The notes: generated by a model from the sequence alone, not told the origin. DNA of 64,000 nucleotides from Lysobacteraceae bacterium NML07-0707 (GCA_002798295.1 NWQT01000053.1:1-64000), one strand, 5' to 3'; counted from the first letter of the stretch, positions 35,223 through 44,435 are shown. Made by a program: numbers and translations.

Positions 35223-37097
35223 TCAGAACTTCTTGCCTGCGGTGAGGTAAACCGCAGCCTGGCTGCCATTGTCATGCCCCAGGTCAAGACTCACGCCGCC
35301 CTGAATATCCACGCCATGCAATTGGCTGCGCAGCCCAGCATGCAGATTGGCATAGCGGCGGTCTTGCAGCGGCGCGGGCACGGCATAGTCGCCGCTCACG
35401 GCCAACGTGCTCATGCGGGCGAAGGCCTGTTCCGGGCGGTCGCCGTATTCGCGCTCTGCGGTGAGACTGACAAATGGCTGCACACTGCCCAGATGCCATT
35501 CGGCCTGCCAGCCGGCGGAAACGTTCATCACATCAAGCTGTTGTTCCGGGAAGGCCAAAGCCGTAGCCAGATGCGGCTGTGATTCGGCATAGCCATCGAC
35601 CTTGACCCGCTGCGCCAGTACGCGCAGCAGCGGGCCGTGGCGGAAGGTTTCACTGCCCAGCTGCCAGCCTGCGCCCAATGCGACATGCAAGCGGCTGCCA
35701 TCGGGGCTGCCCTCATGACGGCGTTTGCCGCTGCCAAGCGCCACATCGCGGCGCACATCAAAGCCCAGGCGGCTCCAGCCCAGTTGCCCGTCCATCCAGA
35801 ACGATTCGCCACGCCAGCCCAGATAGCCACCCAGCCCGGCTTCGCGCTGCTTGAAGTCGCCACGGTCACGGCGGTATTCGATCTTTTGCCCGGCAAGCGC
35901 CAGATAGCCGCCGTACACCAGCGCGCCCTGTGCGCGGTCATAGCCTGCCAGCAGCTCCGGGCCACCGCCGCCAAAGCCGTCATCACTGGTTTCGTTCTTG
36001 CCGCGACGGGCATCCACGCGCAATCCACCCCAGAAGCGACCGGCGGCTTCATCACTGCGCGATTGCAGTTGCGCGGCCACCATTTGGCTGCGAGCGCGGC
36101 CTGTGGCAATCGCCGAGCGCGGCAACAGGGCAATCTGGCGCGGCGCTTCGAGGGTCGCCACCGCGTAGTCGGCCAGCATCGCATGGGCAGCGCTGGAAGG
36201 ATGCACGCCATCGGCAAAGGCATAGGTCCACGCTGCGTCGGCACTGACATAGCTGGTCGGGTTGCAGGTCAGCGATTGCGCAGTGATTTGCGGCTGGCAG
36301 GCGGTGCCGGTGACATTCTGCAACCCGTAAGCGGCGGGGTTGGCGGTGATTTCGCGCAACAGGTTGAAGGTATCGAGCGGAATCACCCGCAGCCCGTTCG
36401 CCGCCAATCCCTGATACAGCGCACTGTTATAGGCCTGCGACAAGGCCGTGCCTTGCGCCGCAGCGGCACTGCCCTGCGCCAGAAAACCCGGGGTTACGCC
36501 CAGATCGGGAATGGTTGGCACCAGGATATATTCGGCGCCGGCGGCACGCAGCTTGCCGACCATCCCCACTTGTGCACTGACCGCATCGGCAATGGTGCTG
36601 GCCACAGGCGCGCCCTGGGCAATGGCAAACAGGTCATTGGCGCCGCCCCAGACGGTGTACAGTGCGCGCGCATCGGCGCGTCCACCTGTGCGGCGCAGGT
36701 ATTCGTTCAACTGCGCGTTCAGCGACGGCGTATGCCCCAGCTTACCGGTTACATCAACGGCCACGCGCGCACCGCCGACGGCGTAATTGTCACCGCCATC
36801 CACGCGCGGGGCGCTGCCGGTAGCCAGCCAGGCGGTGGAACGGTCGGCGCCGTAGTAATTGGCCAGATACTGCGACCAGACCAAGCCCGGATTGGTGGTG
36901 AACTGCCCAATCACCGGCTGTGCGGTGGCGGGCAGTAGCGGACGGAAGAATCCGGCATCGGTGAGGCTGTCGCCAAAAAATACGGTGCGGCTGAAGGCGG
37001 CATCATCATTGCGCGCCAGGGCCTGCGTGGTGGTGAGTGCGGCAGCCAGTGCCAGGGCGGCCACCAGCGGGCGGCGGAATACGGTGGTTTTGCTCAT
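35223..37097 (-). CDS. GDSL esterase autotransporter, EstA-like
   Basis: 624 aa. A signal peptide (to about residue 29) is followed by a GDSL/SGNH passenger: block I FFGDSLTDAG, block III VWGGANDLF, block V DGVHPSSAAH, giving the Ser-Asp-His triad and oxyanion Gly and Asn. The last 270 residues form a type V secretion beta-barrel that ends in an aromatic residue (AAVYLTAGKKF), as needed for BamA-dependent insertion. It hydrolyses short-chain esters at the cell surface; the Pseudomonas EstA homologue affects rhamnolipid and motility. ATG at 37097 is chosen over a TTG three codons upstream. tRNA-Gly follows about 40 bases after the stop. Confidence 0.94.
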   Translation of the reverse strand: MSKTTVFRRPLVAALALAAALTTTQALARNDDAAFSRTVFFGDSLTDAGFFRPLLPATAQPVIGQFTTNPGLVWSQYLANYYGADRSTAWLATGSAPRVDGGDNYAVGGARVAVDVTGKLGHTPSLNAQLNEYLRRTGGRADARALYTVWGGANDLFAIAQGAPVASTIADAVSAQVGMVGKLRAAGAEYILVPTIPDLGVTPGFLAQGSAAAAQGTALSQAYNSALYQGLAANGLRVIPLDTFNLLREITANPAAYGLQNVTGTACQPQITAQSLTCNPTSYVSADAAWTYAFADGVHPSSAAHAMLADYAVATLEAPRQIALLPRSAIATGRARSQMVAAQLQSRSDEAAGRFWGGLRVDARRGKNETSDDGFGGGGPELLAGYDRAQGALVYGGYLALAGQKIEYRRDRGDFKQREAGLGGYLGWRGESFWMDGQLGWSRLGFDVRRDVALGSGKRRHEGSPDGSRLHVALGAGWQLGSETFRHGPLLRVLAQRVKVDGYAESQPHLATALAFPEQQLDVMNVSAGWQAEWHLGSVQPFVSLTAEREYGDRPEQAFARMSTLAVSGDYAVPAPLQDRRYANLHAGLRSQLHGVDIQGGVSLDLGHDNGSQAAVYLTAGKKF

Positions 37098-37205
37098 TTC
37101 AATCAACCTGTTTTGTCAGTCATCGCGGGGATGGTTTCATATCCTGGCCGCCGGTCAAGTGGCAGCGCAGATGAAATCCTGCCACGAAGTCGCGAAAATG
37201 CTGCC

Positions 37206-37406
37206 ATGAATATCCAACTCAATGGCGAAGCCCGCCAACTGCAAGCTCCCCTCACCCTGCATCAATTGCTGCAAGCCGAAGGCTTGGGCGAGCGCCGCGT
37301 GGCGGTAGAGGTCAATGGCGAAATCATCCCGCGCTCGCAGCATGCCGAATATGCGCTGCAAGAAGGCGATGTGGTGGAGATTGTGCACGCGCTTGGCGGT
37401 GGCTGA
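37206..37406 (+). CDS. thiS: Sulfur carrier protein ThiS
   Basis: 66-aa ubiquitin-fold sulfur carrier for thiazole synthesis. It starts MNIQLNGEARQL, contains VAVEVNGEIIPRSQHAEYALQEGDVVEIVHALGGG, and ends in Gly-Gly as required for adenylation and thiocarboxylate formation. It works with ThiG, which is 400 bases downstream, separated by a ydcH-like gene with its own terminator. No strong ribosome site is visible before the ATG. Confidence 0.95.
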   Translation: MNIQLNGEARQLQAPLTLHQLLQAEGLGERRVAVEVNGEIIPRSQHAEYALQEGDVVEIVHALGGG

Positions 37407-37509
37407 TTTGCCTGACTCCATTGCAACTGGCCGCAAACAGGGTAAGGTGGCATGGCCGACGTCGAAAACCGTCATGGCCTCTCCAAACCAACCTTAAAGG
37501 AGGACTCTC

Positions 37510-37728
37510 ATGTTTGAAGACCGCTCGCAAGAAGAACTGGACAGCCTGATGAAGAACAACGCGGAATTTCGCAAGCTCTACTACCACCATCAGGAGCTGG
37601 ACAAGAAAGTGAGCGACGCCGAGCTGGGCGTTCTGCCGCTTGGCGACATGGCGCTTGCGCAGATGAAACGCGACAAGCTGGCCGCCAAAGAACAGCTGCT
37701 TGAGATGGTCAAAACCTTGAAGGCTTGA
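37510..37728 (+). CDS. YdcH-like DUF465 small protein
   Basis: 72 aa, highly charged and helical (coiled-coil). MFEDRSQEELDSLMKNNAEFRKLYYHHQELDKKVSDAE matches the DUF465/YdcH pattern. Function unknown. A near-perfect ribosome site AAAGGAGG lies 6 bases before the ATG and a strong terminator follows, indicating high, independent expression although it sits between thiS and thiG. Confidence 0.88.
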   Translation: MFEDRSQEELDSLMKNNAEFRKLYYHHQELDKKVSDAELGVLPLGDMALAQMKRDKLAAKEQLLEMVKTLKA

Positions 37729-37738
37729 ATCCTGCCCA

Positions 37739-37764
37739 CCCCGCGCCCATGGCGCGGGGTTTTT
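37739..37764 (+). terminator. Intrinsic terminator of the ydcH-like gene
   Basis: CCCCGCGCC-CAT-GGCGCGGGG followed by TTTTT; perfect 9-bp GC stem. Confidence 0.95.
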
Positions 37765-37800
37765 GCTTGCTGCAAGCCTGCCATGGCCGATACACCGCCA

Positions 37801-37806
37801 TATAAT
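37801..37806 (+). promoter_or_regulatory. Consensus -10 of thiG, predicting a leaderless mRNA
   Basis: TATAAT ends exactly 7 bases before the A of the thiG ATG at 37813, so transcription would start at or next to the start codon. No ribosome site precedes the ATG, which agrees with a leaderless transcript. A -35 is not evident. Confidence 0.5.
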
Positions 37807-37812
37807 GGCCGC

Positions 37813-38607
37813 ATGCACGAGCTTACCGACCCCAAGCCGCTGGTGATTGCCGGCAAAATCTATCAATCCCGCCTTCTGACCGGTACTGGCAAATTCAAGG
37901 ATTTGACCCAAACCCGCGAAGCCACCGAGGCTGCCGGCGCCGAGATTGTCACTGTCGCCATCCGCCGCACCAATATTGGCCAGAATCCCGGCGAGCCGAA
38001 CCTGCTGGATGTGCTTCCGCCGGAGCGCTACACCATCCTGCCCAATACCGCGGGCTGCTACACCGCAGATGAGGCAGTGCGCACCTGCCGTCTGGCGCGT
38101 GAACTTTTGGACGGACACAAGCTGGTCAAACTGGAAGTGCTGGGCGATCAGCGCACCCTGTACCCGGATGTGGTGCAAACCCTGGCCGCTGCCGAACAAT
38201 TGGTCAAAGATGGCTTCGATGTGATGGTCTATACCAGCGATGACCCGATTTTGTGCAAGCGGCTGGAAGAAATCGGCTGCGTGGCAGTGATGCCGCTGGC
38301 CGCGCCCATTGGCTCCGGGCTTGGCATCCAGAACCGCTACAACCTGATTGAAATCATCGAGCAGGCCAAGGTGCCGATCATCGTCGATGCCGGTGTCGGT
38401 ACCGCCTCGGATGCGGCCATTGCCATGGAGCTGGGCTGCGATGGCGTGCTGATGAACACCGCGATTGCCGGCGCCGTGGAGCCGGTACGCATGGCGCGGG
38501 CGATGAAACTGGCGGTCGAAGCCGGACGCGATGCGTTCCTGGCCGGACGCATCCCGCGCAAACGTTTTGCCAGCGCCTCCTCGCCGATTGATGGGCTGAT
38601 TGGATGA
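37813..38607 (+). CDS. thiG: Thiazole synthase ThiG
   Basis: Condenses deoxyxylulose 5-phosphate, dehydroglycine and ThiS thiocarboxylate into the thiazole phosphate of thiamine. 264 aa TIM barrel with [40 protein letters not shown], the Schiff-base Lys in LVKLEVLGD, and [28 protein letters not shown] for phosphate binding. The ATG at 37813 is preferred over one ten codons earlier because a TATAAT lies between them. It overlaps trmB by ATGA. Confidence 0.95.
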   Translation: MHELTDPKPLVIAGKIYQSRLLTGTGKFKDLTQTREATEAAGAEIVTVAIRRTNIGQNPGEPNLLDVLPPERYTILPNTAGCYTADEAVRTCRLARELLDGHKLVKLEVLGDQRTLYPDVVQTLAAAEQLVKDGFDVMVYTSDDPILCKRLEEIGCVAVMPLAAPIGSGLGIQNRYNLIEIIEQAKVPIIVDAGVGTASDAAIAMELGCDGVLMNTAIAGAVEPVRMARAMKLAVEAGRDAFLAGRIPRKRFASASSPIDGLIG

Positions 38608-39362
38608 GCGACCCGTTCACCAGCCCCGGTAGCAAGGCGCCGCCCAAACCCTTCACGGTGACCGAAGGCCAACGCCGCGTGCGCAGCTTCGTGCTGCGTC
38701 AGGGACGTTTCACCCCTGCCCAGCAGCGCGCCTTTGATGCCCTCTGGCCGCGCTTTGGTATCGACTATCAGGGGCAAGTGCGTGATTTCGACGCCCTGTT
38801 TGGCCGCAGCGCGCCGCGCATCGTGGAAATCGGTTTTGGCAATGGCGAGGCCTTCCGTCATTCCTGCCTGCTTGACCCAGCGCGCGACCATATCGGCATC
38901 GAAGTGCATGCCCCCGGTGTCGGCAGGCTACTGAATGCACTCGATAGCGATGGCATTGGCAATGCCCGGCTGTATCACCACGACGCGGTGGAAGTACTGG
39001 AAAACGAAATCGCCGATGGCAGTCTGGATGAAGTGCGTATTTACTTCCCCGACCCCTGGCACAAGAAGCGCCATAACAAACGTCGCCTGGTGAACCCGGC
39101 GTTCGCCGCACTTTTGGTGCGCAAGCTCGCACCCACTGGCCGCCTGCATCTGGCCACCGACTGGCAGGACTATGCCGAGCAGATGTGGGAGGTGCTCGAT
39201 GCCACCCCGGGGCTGGCCAACCGCAGCGGCGCGCGCGGTCATCTGCCACGCCCGGCATGGCGGCCACAAACGCATTTTGAAACGCGCGGACAAAACCTCG
39301 GCCATGGGGTCTGGGACATGATTTACGACCGCTGCGCCCTGCCCGAATCTCCCAGCCAATAA
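38604..39362 (+). CDS. trmB: tRNA (guanine-N7)-methyltransferase
   Basis: SAM-dependent enzyme making m7G46 in tRNA variable loops. 252 aa. The N-terminal [20 protein letters not shown] precedes the SAM site [11 protein letters not shown], acidic [10 protein letters not shown], and the family hallmark [20 protein letters not shown]; a C-terminal [19 protein letters not shown] ends it. Coupled to thiG by ATGA overlap, a pairing found in xanthomonads as I recall. Its SAM comes from metK, also in this window. Confidence 0.96.
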   Translation: MSDPFTSPGSKAPPKPFTVTEGQRRVRSFVLRQGRFTPAQQRAFDALWPRFGIDYQGQVRDFDALFGRSAPRIVEIGFGNGEAFRHSCLLDPARDHIGIEVHAPGVGRLLNALDSDGIGNARLYHHDAVEVLENEIADGSLDEVRIYFPDPWHKKRHNKRRLVNPAFAALLVRKLAPTGRLHLATDWQDYAEQMWEVLDATPGLANRSGARGHLPRPAWRPQTHFETRGQNLGHGVWDMIYDRCALPESPSQ

Positions 39363-39371
39363 GCCCCTGCC

Positions 39372-41204
39372 ATGAGCCCAGCCCTCAGCCTCACCACCGA
39401 CATGATGCTGGTCCTCGGGCTGGTGGGGCTGACCATGGTGCTGTTCCTGTTCGACCGGGTGCGCGCCGATGTGGTGGCGCTGGTGATACTGGTCTTGCTG
39501 GGGCTGACCGGCCTGGTCGCACCGGAAGACCTGTTCGCAGGCTTTGCCGGCAATGCCGTCATCAGCATCATCGCCACCATGATTCTGGGCGCCGGCCTTG
39601 AGCGCACCGGCGCACTCAACCGGCTGGCCGGCTGGCTGCTACGCCGCGCCGATGGCAGCGAGCGCAAACTGCTGCTATTGACCACTGCCGTGGCCGGGCT
39701 GAACTCATCCATCATGCAGAACCCGGCAGTGATGGCACTGTACATGCCGGTGGCCTCGCGCCTGTCTGCCCGTACCGGGGTGGCACTCTCGCGCATGCTG
39801 CTGCCGATTGCCGCCGCCATCGTGATGGGCGGCGGCCTCACCATGGTCGGCAATTCGCCGTTGATTTTGCTCAATGACCTGCTGATTTCGGCCAATGCCA
39901 ACCTGCCTTCCGGTGCGGTCACCCTGAAACAACTGGGGATGTTCGCGCCGCTGCCCATCGGCCTTGCGCTACTGACGGCATCATTGGCCTATTTCCACTG
40001 GTTTGGCCACCGCAACCTGTCCGAGGATGACGGCGTCACTCCGGCGCGGGTGCAGAGCTATTTTGCCCAGGCCTATGGCATCGAAGGCGATGTGCATGAG
40101 CTGACGGTCAGCGCCGACAGCCCGCTGGTCGGCATGACCTTGGGCGAAGTCGAGGTCATGCCCGGCTCGCCGCTGGTTCTGGCGCTGAAATCCAGCGACG
40201 AATCGCGGCTTGCGCCTTCTGCCGATGCCCGCATCTGGGTCGGCGATGTGCTCGGCGTGATGGGCCCGCGCGAGGCGATCGTGCAGTTCTCGCAAACCCA
40301 CAAACTGTATCTTGCCGCTCGGCTGCGCCAGTTTGCCGACCTGTTCAACCCCAGCCGCGCCGGGATTGCCGAAGTGGTGATTCCGCCCAACTCGCCCTTC
40401 ATCGGCAAAAGCGCCAGCGAACTGCAACTGCGCAAACAATCGCGCCTGAGCCTTTTGGCAGTGAACCGCGACAAGGAAGTCATCCGTGAAGACGTACGCA
40501 AGCTGCCGTTGAAGGCCGGTGACATGCTGGTACTGCACAGCGTCTGGCGCGACCTGGCCAGTGCCGCGGCGAAAAAAGACTTCGTGGTGGTCACCGACTT
40601 TCCCAAGAGCGAGCAGCGCCCGCACAAGTTCAAAATCGCGATGACGATTTTTGCCATCACCATGCTGCTGGCGCTTTCATCGCGTATCCCGGTGCCGATC
40701 GCGCTGATGGCAGGCGTGGCCGGGATGCTGATTGCCGGCGTCATCCAGATGGACGAAGCCTATGCCTCGATCAACTGGAAAACCGTGTTCCTGATGGCCT
40801 GCCTGATTCCGCTGGGCTGGGCGATGGATTCCTCCGGCGCCGCCGCCTGGATTGCCGGGCACAGTATCGACCGCATCCCGCAGGGCACACCGCTATGGCT
40901 GATCGAGATTGCGCTTGCCATCCTCACCGTGGCGTTCTCGCTGGTGGTGAGCCATGTCGGCGCGACCATCATGATGGTGCCGCTGGCGATCAACCTGGCG
41001 CTGGCCGCCAATGGCAATCCGATGGTATTCGCGCTGATTGTGGCGCTCTCGGCCAGCAACAACTTCATGACCTCGACCAACCCGGTGATTTCCATGGTGA
41101 TGGGGCCGGGTAACTACAGCGCCCGCTATCTGTGGCGTACCGGCCTGCCACTGACGCTTATCTATACCGCTGTCATCGTGTTGATGGTCAACCTGATCTG
41201 GTAA
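39372..41204 (+). CDS. SLC13/DASS-type permease with two TrkA-C domains
   Basis: 610-aa inner-membrane protein. Five to six N-terminal helices contain AGFAGNAVISIIATMILGAGLERTG and NSSIMQNPAVMALYMP. Two RCK_C (TrkA-C) domains lie in the middle at about 220-300 and 315-395 (DSPLVGMTLGEVEV; NSPFIGKSASELQL). More helices follow, with NPVISMVMGPG near the end. Such proteins move anions (dicarboxylate, sulfate or similar) with Na+, and the RCK_C domains may sense a ligand. It starts 9 bases after trmB with no clear ribosome site. The substrate cannot be inferred. Confidence 0.9.
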   Translation: MSPALSLTTDMMLVLGLVGLTMVLFLFDRVRADVVALVILVLLGLTGLVAPEDLFAGFAGNAVISIIATMILGAGLERTGALNRLAGWLLRRADGSERKLLLLTTAVAGLNSSIMQNPAVMALYMPVASRLSARTGVALSRMLLPIAAAIVMGGGLTMVGNSPLILLNDLLISANANLPSGAVTLKQLGMFAPLPIGLALLTASLAYFHWFGHRNLSEDDGVTPARVQSYFAQAYGIEGDVHELTVSADSPLVGMTLGEVEVMPGSPLVLALKSSDESRLAPSADARIWVGDVLGVMGPREAIVQFSQTHKLYLAARLRQFADLFNPSRAGIAEVVIPPNSPFIGKSASELQLRKQSRLSLLAVNRDKEVIREDVRKLPLKAGDMLVLHSVWRDLASAAAKKDFVVVTDFPKSEQRPHKFKIAMTIFAITMLLALSSRIPVPIALMAGVAGMLIAGVIQMDEAYASINWKTVFLMACLIPLGWAMDSSGAAAWIAGHSIDRIPQGTPLWLIEIALAILTVAFSLVVSHVGATIMMVPLAINLALAANGNPMVFALIVALSASNNFMTSTNPVISMVMGPGNYSARYLWRTGLPLTLIYTAVIVLMVNLIW

Positions 41205-41496
41205 GCGCCTGAACCAGCAGCCGATAACCATTGGCACTGCTCACCAGTACCCGCCGCCCGCGCCGCTGTCCTTCCCACTCCTCATCCGTTGATGCCAAGT
41301 CGGCGGCCTCAGTGCGCGCCTGCAACACCAGCACCACATCGGCAGGCTCCAGCCCGCTCTGTGCTTGTAACGACCCGGCAACCCGCAACGTGGCCGCAGC
41401 GAGAAAAACCTTGCTTGCCTGATCGTGCCATCGCAGCGATGCGATCAAACGGAATCCGTCAGAACGGCCAGTCGTCGGATTCCGGCATCGGCCCAT
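41188..41496 (-). pseudogene. Decayed third copy of the FG-GAP-like secreted protein
   Basis: Within a 102-codon frame, KVFLAAATLRVAGSLQAQSG aligns with the signal peptides of the two intact paralogues upstream, and ADVVLVLQA...DEEWEG...RRVLVSSANGYRLL aligns with their FG-GAP-like core. The stretch between (PSGWxVxRxxVxGDLNRDG) is deleted and the C-terminal 120 residues are missing. The frame lacks a good start and its 5' end lies inside the neighbouring copy. It ends overlapping the permease stop. A truncated remnant of a three-copy tandem array. Confidence 0.75.
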
Positions 41497-42133
41497 CCAG
41501 ATAGTAATGCGGCAGCCTTGGCAGATCCTCCCAGCGCTCCCGCCGTGCCGTGCCGGTCACGGTTTTCTTGCGTCCGCTCAAATAGTTGTAACTTGTCGAA
41601 ATCTCGCGGCTCCCGCCAGGTTGCACAGGCAAATAGTTGTCGTAACCAATCAAGCGCATCCGCCCGCTTTCTTCACGGAACAGGTATTGCTGATACGGCG
41701 GCGGCGTACCGAAATCATCGCAGCCGGACTGATAACTCAGTTTCACCTTGAGCTTGCCATCCCTGATGCCGACCTCGGCCAGCTCGTCAATCCAGCAGGG
41801 ATCCTCATCGCCAACAAATGGCGGAACCAGATCCGTGCTCTCGGCCAGCAGCCGATAGCCGTTGCCATTGCTTAGCAGCACCCGCAGCCAACGCGGCTTT
41901 TCTTCTCCCTCTTCATCTGCCGACTTTGTGGTCTTGCCCAGCGCCTGCAACACCAGTACCGCATCCGCCTGACCATCGCGGTTCAAATCCCCGCGCACCG
42001 GCCCTCTGACCACTACCCAACCCGATGGCACATACGTAGCCAAGGTACGTTCAAGCCGCCCCTGCATCTGCGACTGAGCCGACCCGGCTACCAGCAATGC
42101 GGCCATGGCGAAAACCATCTTGCTTGCATTCAT
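41459..42133 (-). CDS. FG-GAP-like secreted protein, tandem copy 1
   Basis: 224 aa with a signal peptide (MNASKMVFAMAALLVAGSAQSQ). The mature part has GDLNRDGQADAVLVLQA, an Asp-rich FG-GAP/VCBS-type calcium-binding loop, then DEEGEEKPRWLRVLLSNGNGYRLLAEST, two conserved Cys (DPCW and SGCDDF), YLFREESGRMRLIGYD and YNYLSGRKKTVTG. The conserved end is YYLDGPMPESDD. Probably periplasmic; function unknown. The start at 42133 follows GGGGG at 7 bases; an ATG seven codons earlier is possible. Paralogue of the gene at 42262. Confidence 0.75.
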   Translation of the reverse strand: MNASKMVFAMAALLVAGSAQSQMQGRLERTLATYVPSGWVVVRGPVRGDLNRDGQADAVLVLQALGKTTKSADEEGEEKPRWLRVLLSNGNGYRLLAESTDLVPPFVGDEDPCWIDELAEVGIRDGKLKVKLSYQSGCDDFGTPPPYQQYLFREESGRMRLIGYDNYLPVQPGGSREISTSYNYLSGRKKTVTGTARRERWEDLPRLPHYYLDGPMPESDDWPF

Positions 42134-42261
42134 TTCCACACCCCCGTTGTTCATCTCAGATCATTGACATCCCAATAGACTGGCCGTGATAGACGGCGCC
42201 GGGCAAGACCCGCACCCAGCATGCCTATGACTCAACCTGTTCTGGCATCCTCTGCAACAGG

Positions 42262-42927
42262 TCAATAGGAACTCGGCATCGGCCCATCCAGATAGTAAGG
42301 CTGTCTTGGGAAGCGCTCCCAACGCTCTCGCGAGCGCGCCTTCTCATCGAACACATTACCGCCTTCCACAGTCTTCTTGCGTCCGGTCAGATAGTTGTAA
42401 CTCACTCTGTCTTCTTCGCCTGTGCTCCGTGAGAATTCCTGCCTGTCGTAACCGATCAGCCGCATGCGTCCGCCTTCTTCACGAAACAGGTATTTCGAAT
42501 TCGACACCCCATAGCTGCCACAACTTGACCAGTAATTGAAATTCACCTCAAGCTTGCCGTTACTGATGCTGATTTCATCCAGCGGATCAGACCAGCAAGG
42601 ATCGACATCCGCATCGTTTGAGGGAATCAGGTCGGTACTCTCGGCCAGCAGCCGATAGCCGCCACCATTGTTTACCAGCACCCGCAGCCAACGCGGCTTT
42701 TCTTCCCCCTCTTCATCTGCCGACTTTGTGGTCTTGCCCAGCGCCTGCAGCACCAGTACCACATCCGCCCGGCCATCGCGGTTCAAATCCCCATATACCG
42801 CCTCTCTGGTTACTTCCCAGCCCGACGGCACATGTACGGCAAGCGCTGGCTCCAGCTGCTCTTGCGCGCGCACGCCTGTAGCCGTCAACAATGCAGCCAC
42901 TGCGAGAAAAGCCTTGTTTGCATCCAC
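42262..42927 (-). CDS. FG-GAP-like secreted protein, tandem copy 2
   Basis: 221 aa, same architecture as copy 1: signal peptide, GDLNRDGRADVVLVLQA loop, DEEGEEKPRWLRVLVNNGGGYRLLAEST, paired Cys (DPCW, SSCGSY), YLFREEGGRMRLIGYD, YNYLTGRKKTVEG and the end YYLDGPMPSSY. The start is read as GTG at 42927 because it aligns with the ATG of copy 1 and GGGG lies 5-6 bases upstream. Over 42681-42790 the DNA differs from copy 1 at only about five of 110 positions, while flanking parts diverge much more. Confidence 0.75.
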   Translation of the reverse strand: MDANKAFLAVAALLTATGVRAQEQLEPALAVHVPSGWEVTREAVYGDLNRDGRADVVLVLQALGKTTKSADEEGEEKPRWLRVLVNNGGGYRLLAESTDLIPSNDADVDPCWSDPLDEISISNGKLEVNFNYWSSCGSYGVSNSKYLFREEGGRMRLIGYDRQEFSRSTGEEDRVSYNYLTGRKKTVEGGNVFDEKARSRERWERFPRQPYYLDGPMPSSY

Positions 42928-42981
42928 TTCGCACCCCAATCAATCGTCATGCTGCAAGCATGGCCTATCACAACACAGAAT

Positions 42982-43317
42982 CTAGTCCTCCGATACCACG
43001 TTCACAATCTCCCCGGCACACACACTCACTGCAACAGCCTTGAGATATTGACCGCGGCAAGGCCCGCCCACGCATTCGCCATGCGCAAGCTCAAAGGTAG
43101 CGCCATGTGCAGCGCATAGCAGATGACCATCACGGGTTTTGACAAAATGCCCCGGCGCCACCTCCAGGCTGCGCCCGGCATGCGGACAGATATTGAGCCA
43201 GGCGCGGGCGGTATCGCCATCACGATAGACAATCACCGACTCCGTTGCGCCATCCACCAGCCATTGCACCTCGGCAAAGCCGCCATCTTCAATCTGCTCC
43301 AGCCGCAAACCCGTCAT
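42982..43317 (-). CDS. Rieske [2Fe-2S] small ferredoxin-like protein
   Basis: 111 aa, cytosolic. The cluster ligands are complete: C44-P-H46 (NICPHAGRSLEV) and C68-A-A-H71 (LCAAHGATFEL), followed by GPCRGQYLKAVAVSV. It resembles NirD-like or dioxygenase-type Rieske ferredoxins that pass electrons to a partner oxygenase or reductase. No such partner is adjacent. The ATG at 43317 has GAGGAG about 10 bases upstream. Confidence 0.88.
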   Translation of the reverse strand: MTGLRLEQIEDGGFAEVQWLVDGATESVIVYRDGDTARAWLNICPHAGRSLEVAPGHFVKTRDGHLLCAAHGATFELAHGECVGGPCRGQYLKAVAVSVCAGEIVNVVSED

Positions 43318-43398
43318 CTTTAACACTCTCCTCACACTTCTTTACCCACCGAGCCAGATACTTGAGTCTGTTTCATGGTTTGACCCGATGGAGGCAAG

Positions 43399-43680
43399 AT
43401 GTTCGCACATTGGTGGCATCACCCGCAGATTACCCGCTTGCAAGCGCGCTTCACTGCCCGCCCGCGCCACCCGCTGCTGCGTATCGGCGTAGCGCTGCTG
43501 GGTGTGGCGCTCTTGGCCGTACTGCTGGTCGCTGGCGTTTTCATCGGCAGCGCGATGCTCATTGGCGCGGGCTTGCTGCGCCTGCTCCGGCGCAACAATA
43601 CGGCACAGCGCAGCCATCCTGTCATTGAAGGCGAATTTCGCAAAGCGCGACCGGAAGCATTGCCTCACGCACAGTCATGA
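43399..43680 (+). CDS. Small single-helix membrane protein
   Basis: 93 aa. A basic N-terminal region precedes a long hydrophobic segment (LLRIGVALLGVALLAVLLVAGVFIGSAMLIGAGLLRLL), then a polar tail with VIEGEFRK, a motif often seen at the end of short gammaproteobacterial membrane proteins. Function unknown. GGAGG lies 5 bases before the ATG, and the stop overlaps the next start by ATGA, so it is coupled to the FAH-family gene. Confidence 0.75.
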   Translation: MFAHWWHHPQITRLQARFTARPRHPLLRIGVALLGVALLAVLLVAGVFIGSAMLIGAGLLRLLRRNNTAQRSHPVIEGEFRKARPEALPHAQS

Positions 43681-44399
43681 GCGACTTGTTTCCCGCAGCG
43701 CCAGTAGCGCGCATTCCGCTGGCCGATGGCAGCGGCCAGTTCCCGGTACGCCGGGTGTATTGCGTAGGCCGCAATTTTGCCGACCATGCCCGCGAAATGG
43801 GGGCAGCCGCCCCGGCATCTGCTACTGAGCGCGGCCAGCCGGTGTTTTTCATGAAGCCTGCCGATGCCATCACCATCGGTGGCAGCGTGCCCTACCCGCC
43901 TGCTACCCATGAATTGCATCATGAGGTCGAGTTGGTGGTGGCATTGGGCAAGGACGCGCCAACGGGCGTGCTTGCGCGCGAGGCGGCCAGCGCACTGGTC
44001 TTCGGTTTTGCCGTGGGGCTGGATTTGACCCGCCGCGACCTGCAAGCCGCCGCCAAAGCTCAGGGGCTGCCCTGGGATACCGGCAAAAGCTTCGACCATT
44101 GCGCCCCGGTCGGCGCGATGCGTCGCAAACAGGAGCTGCCTGCGCTTGATACCCTGCAAATCTCGCTGCATATCAACGGGCAAATCCGCCAGCACGGCCA
44201 TCTGGCCGACCTGATTTGGGATGTGGCAGATATTTTGGTTGAGCTTTCCCGGCTATATGCGCTGAAAGCCGGCGACCTGATTTTCATGGGCACGCCCGCA
44301 GGTGTTGCTGCATTGCAGCCCGGCGATCACTGGCAAGCGGCTATCAGCGATAGCAATGGGCAAGTCTGGCTGCAGAGCCACGGACGCATTTGCCGCTGA
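43677..44399 (+). CDS. Fumarylacetoacetate hydrolase family protein
   Basis: 240 aa, FAH C-terminal domain: VRRVYCVGRNFADHAREM, metal-binding acidic residues in HHEVELVVALG and GFAVGLDLTRRDLQ, Lys in GKSFDHCAPVG, and LKAGDLIFMGTPAGV. Members hydrolyse or decarboxylate acyl-pyruvates and related keto acids using Mg2+; the closest type by layout is acylpyruvase/fumarylpyruvate hydrolase (YcgM-like). Coupled to the small membrane protein upstream. Confidence 0.9.
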   Translation: MSDLFPAAPVARIPLADGSGQFPVRRVYCVGRNFADHAREMGAAAPASATERGQPVFFMKPADAITIGGSVPYPPATHELHHEVELVVALGKDAPTGVLAREAASALVFGFAVGLDLTRRDLQAAAKAQGLPWDTGKSFDHCAPVGAMRRKQELPALDTLQISLHINGQIRQHGHLADLIWDVADILVELSRLYALKAGDLIFMGTPAGVAALQPGDHWQAAISDSNGQVWLQSHGRICR

Positions 44400-44429
44400 A
44401 GGCGGCAGGACGGCTGCCATTTTGCCGCC

Positions 44430-44435
44430 TATAAT
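44430..44435 (+). promoter_or_regulatory. Candidate -10 of mscL
   Basis: TATAAT in the 100-base space before mscL; no convincing -35. It predicts a leader of about 60 bases. Confidence 0.4.
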
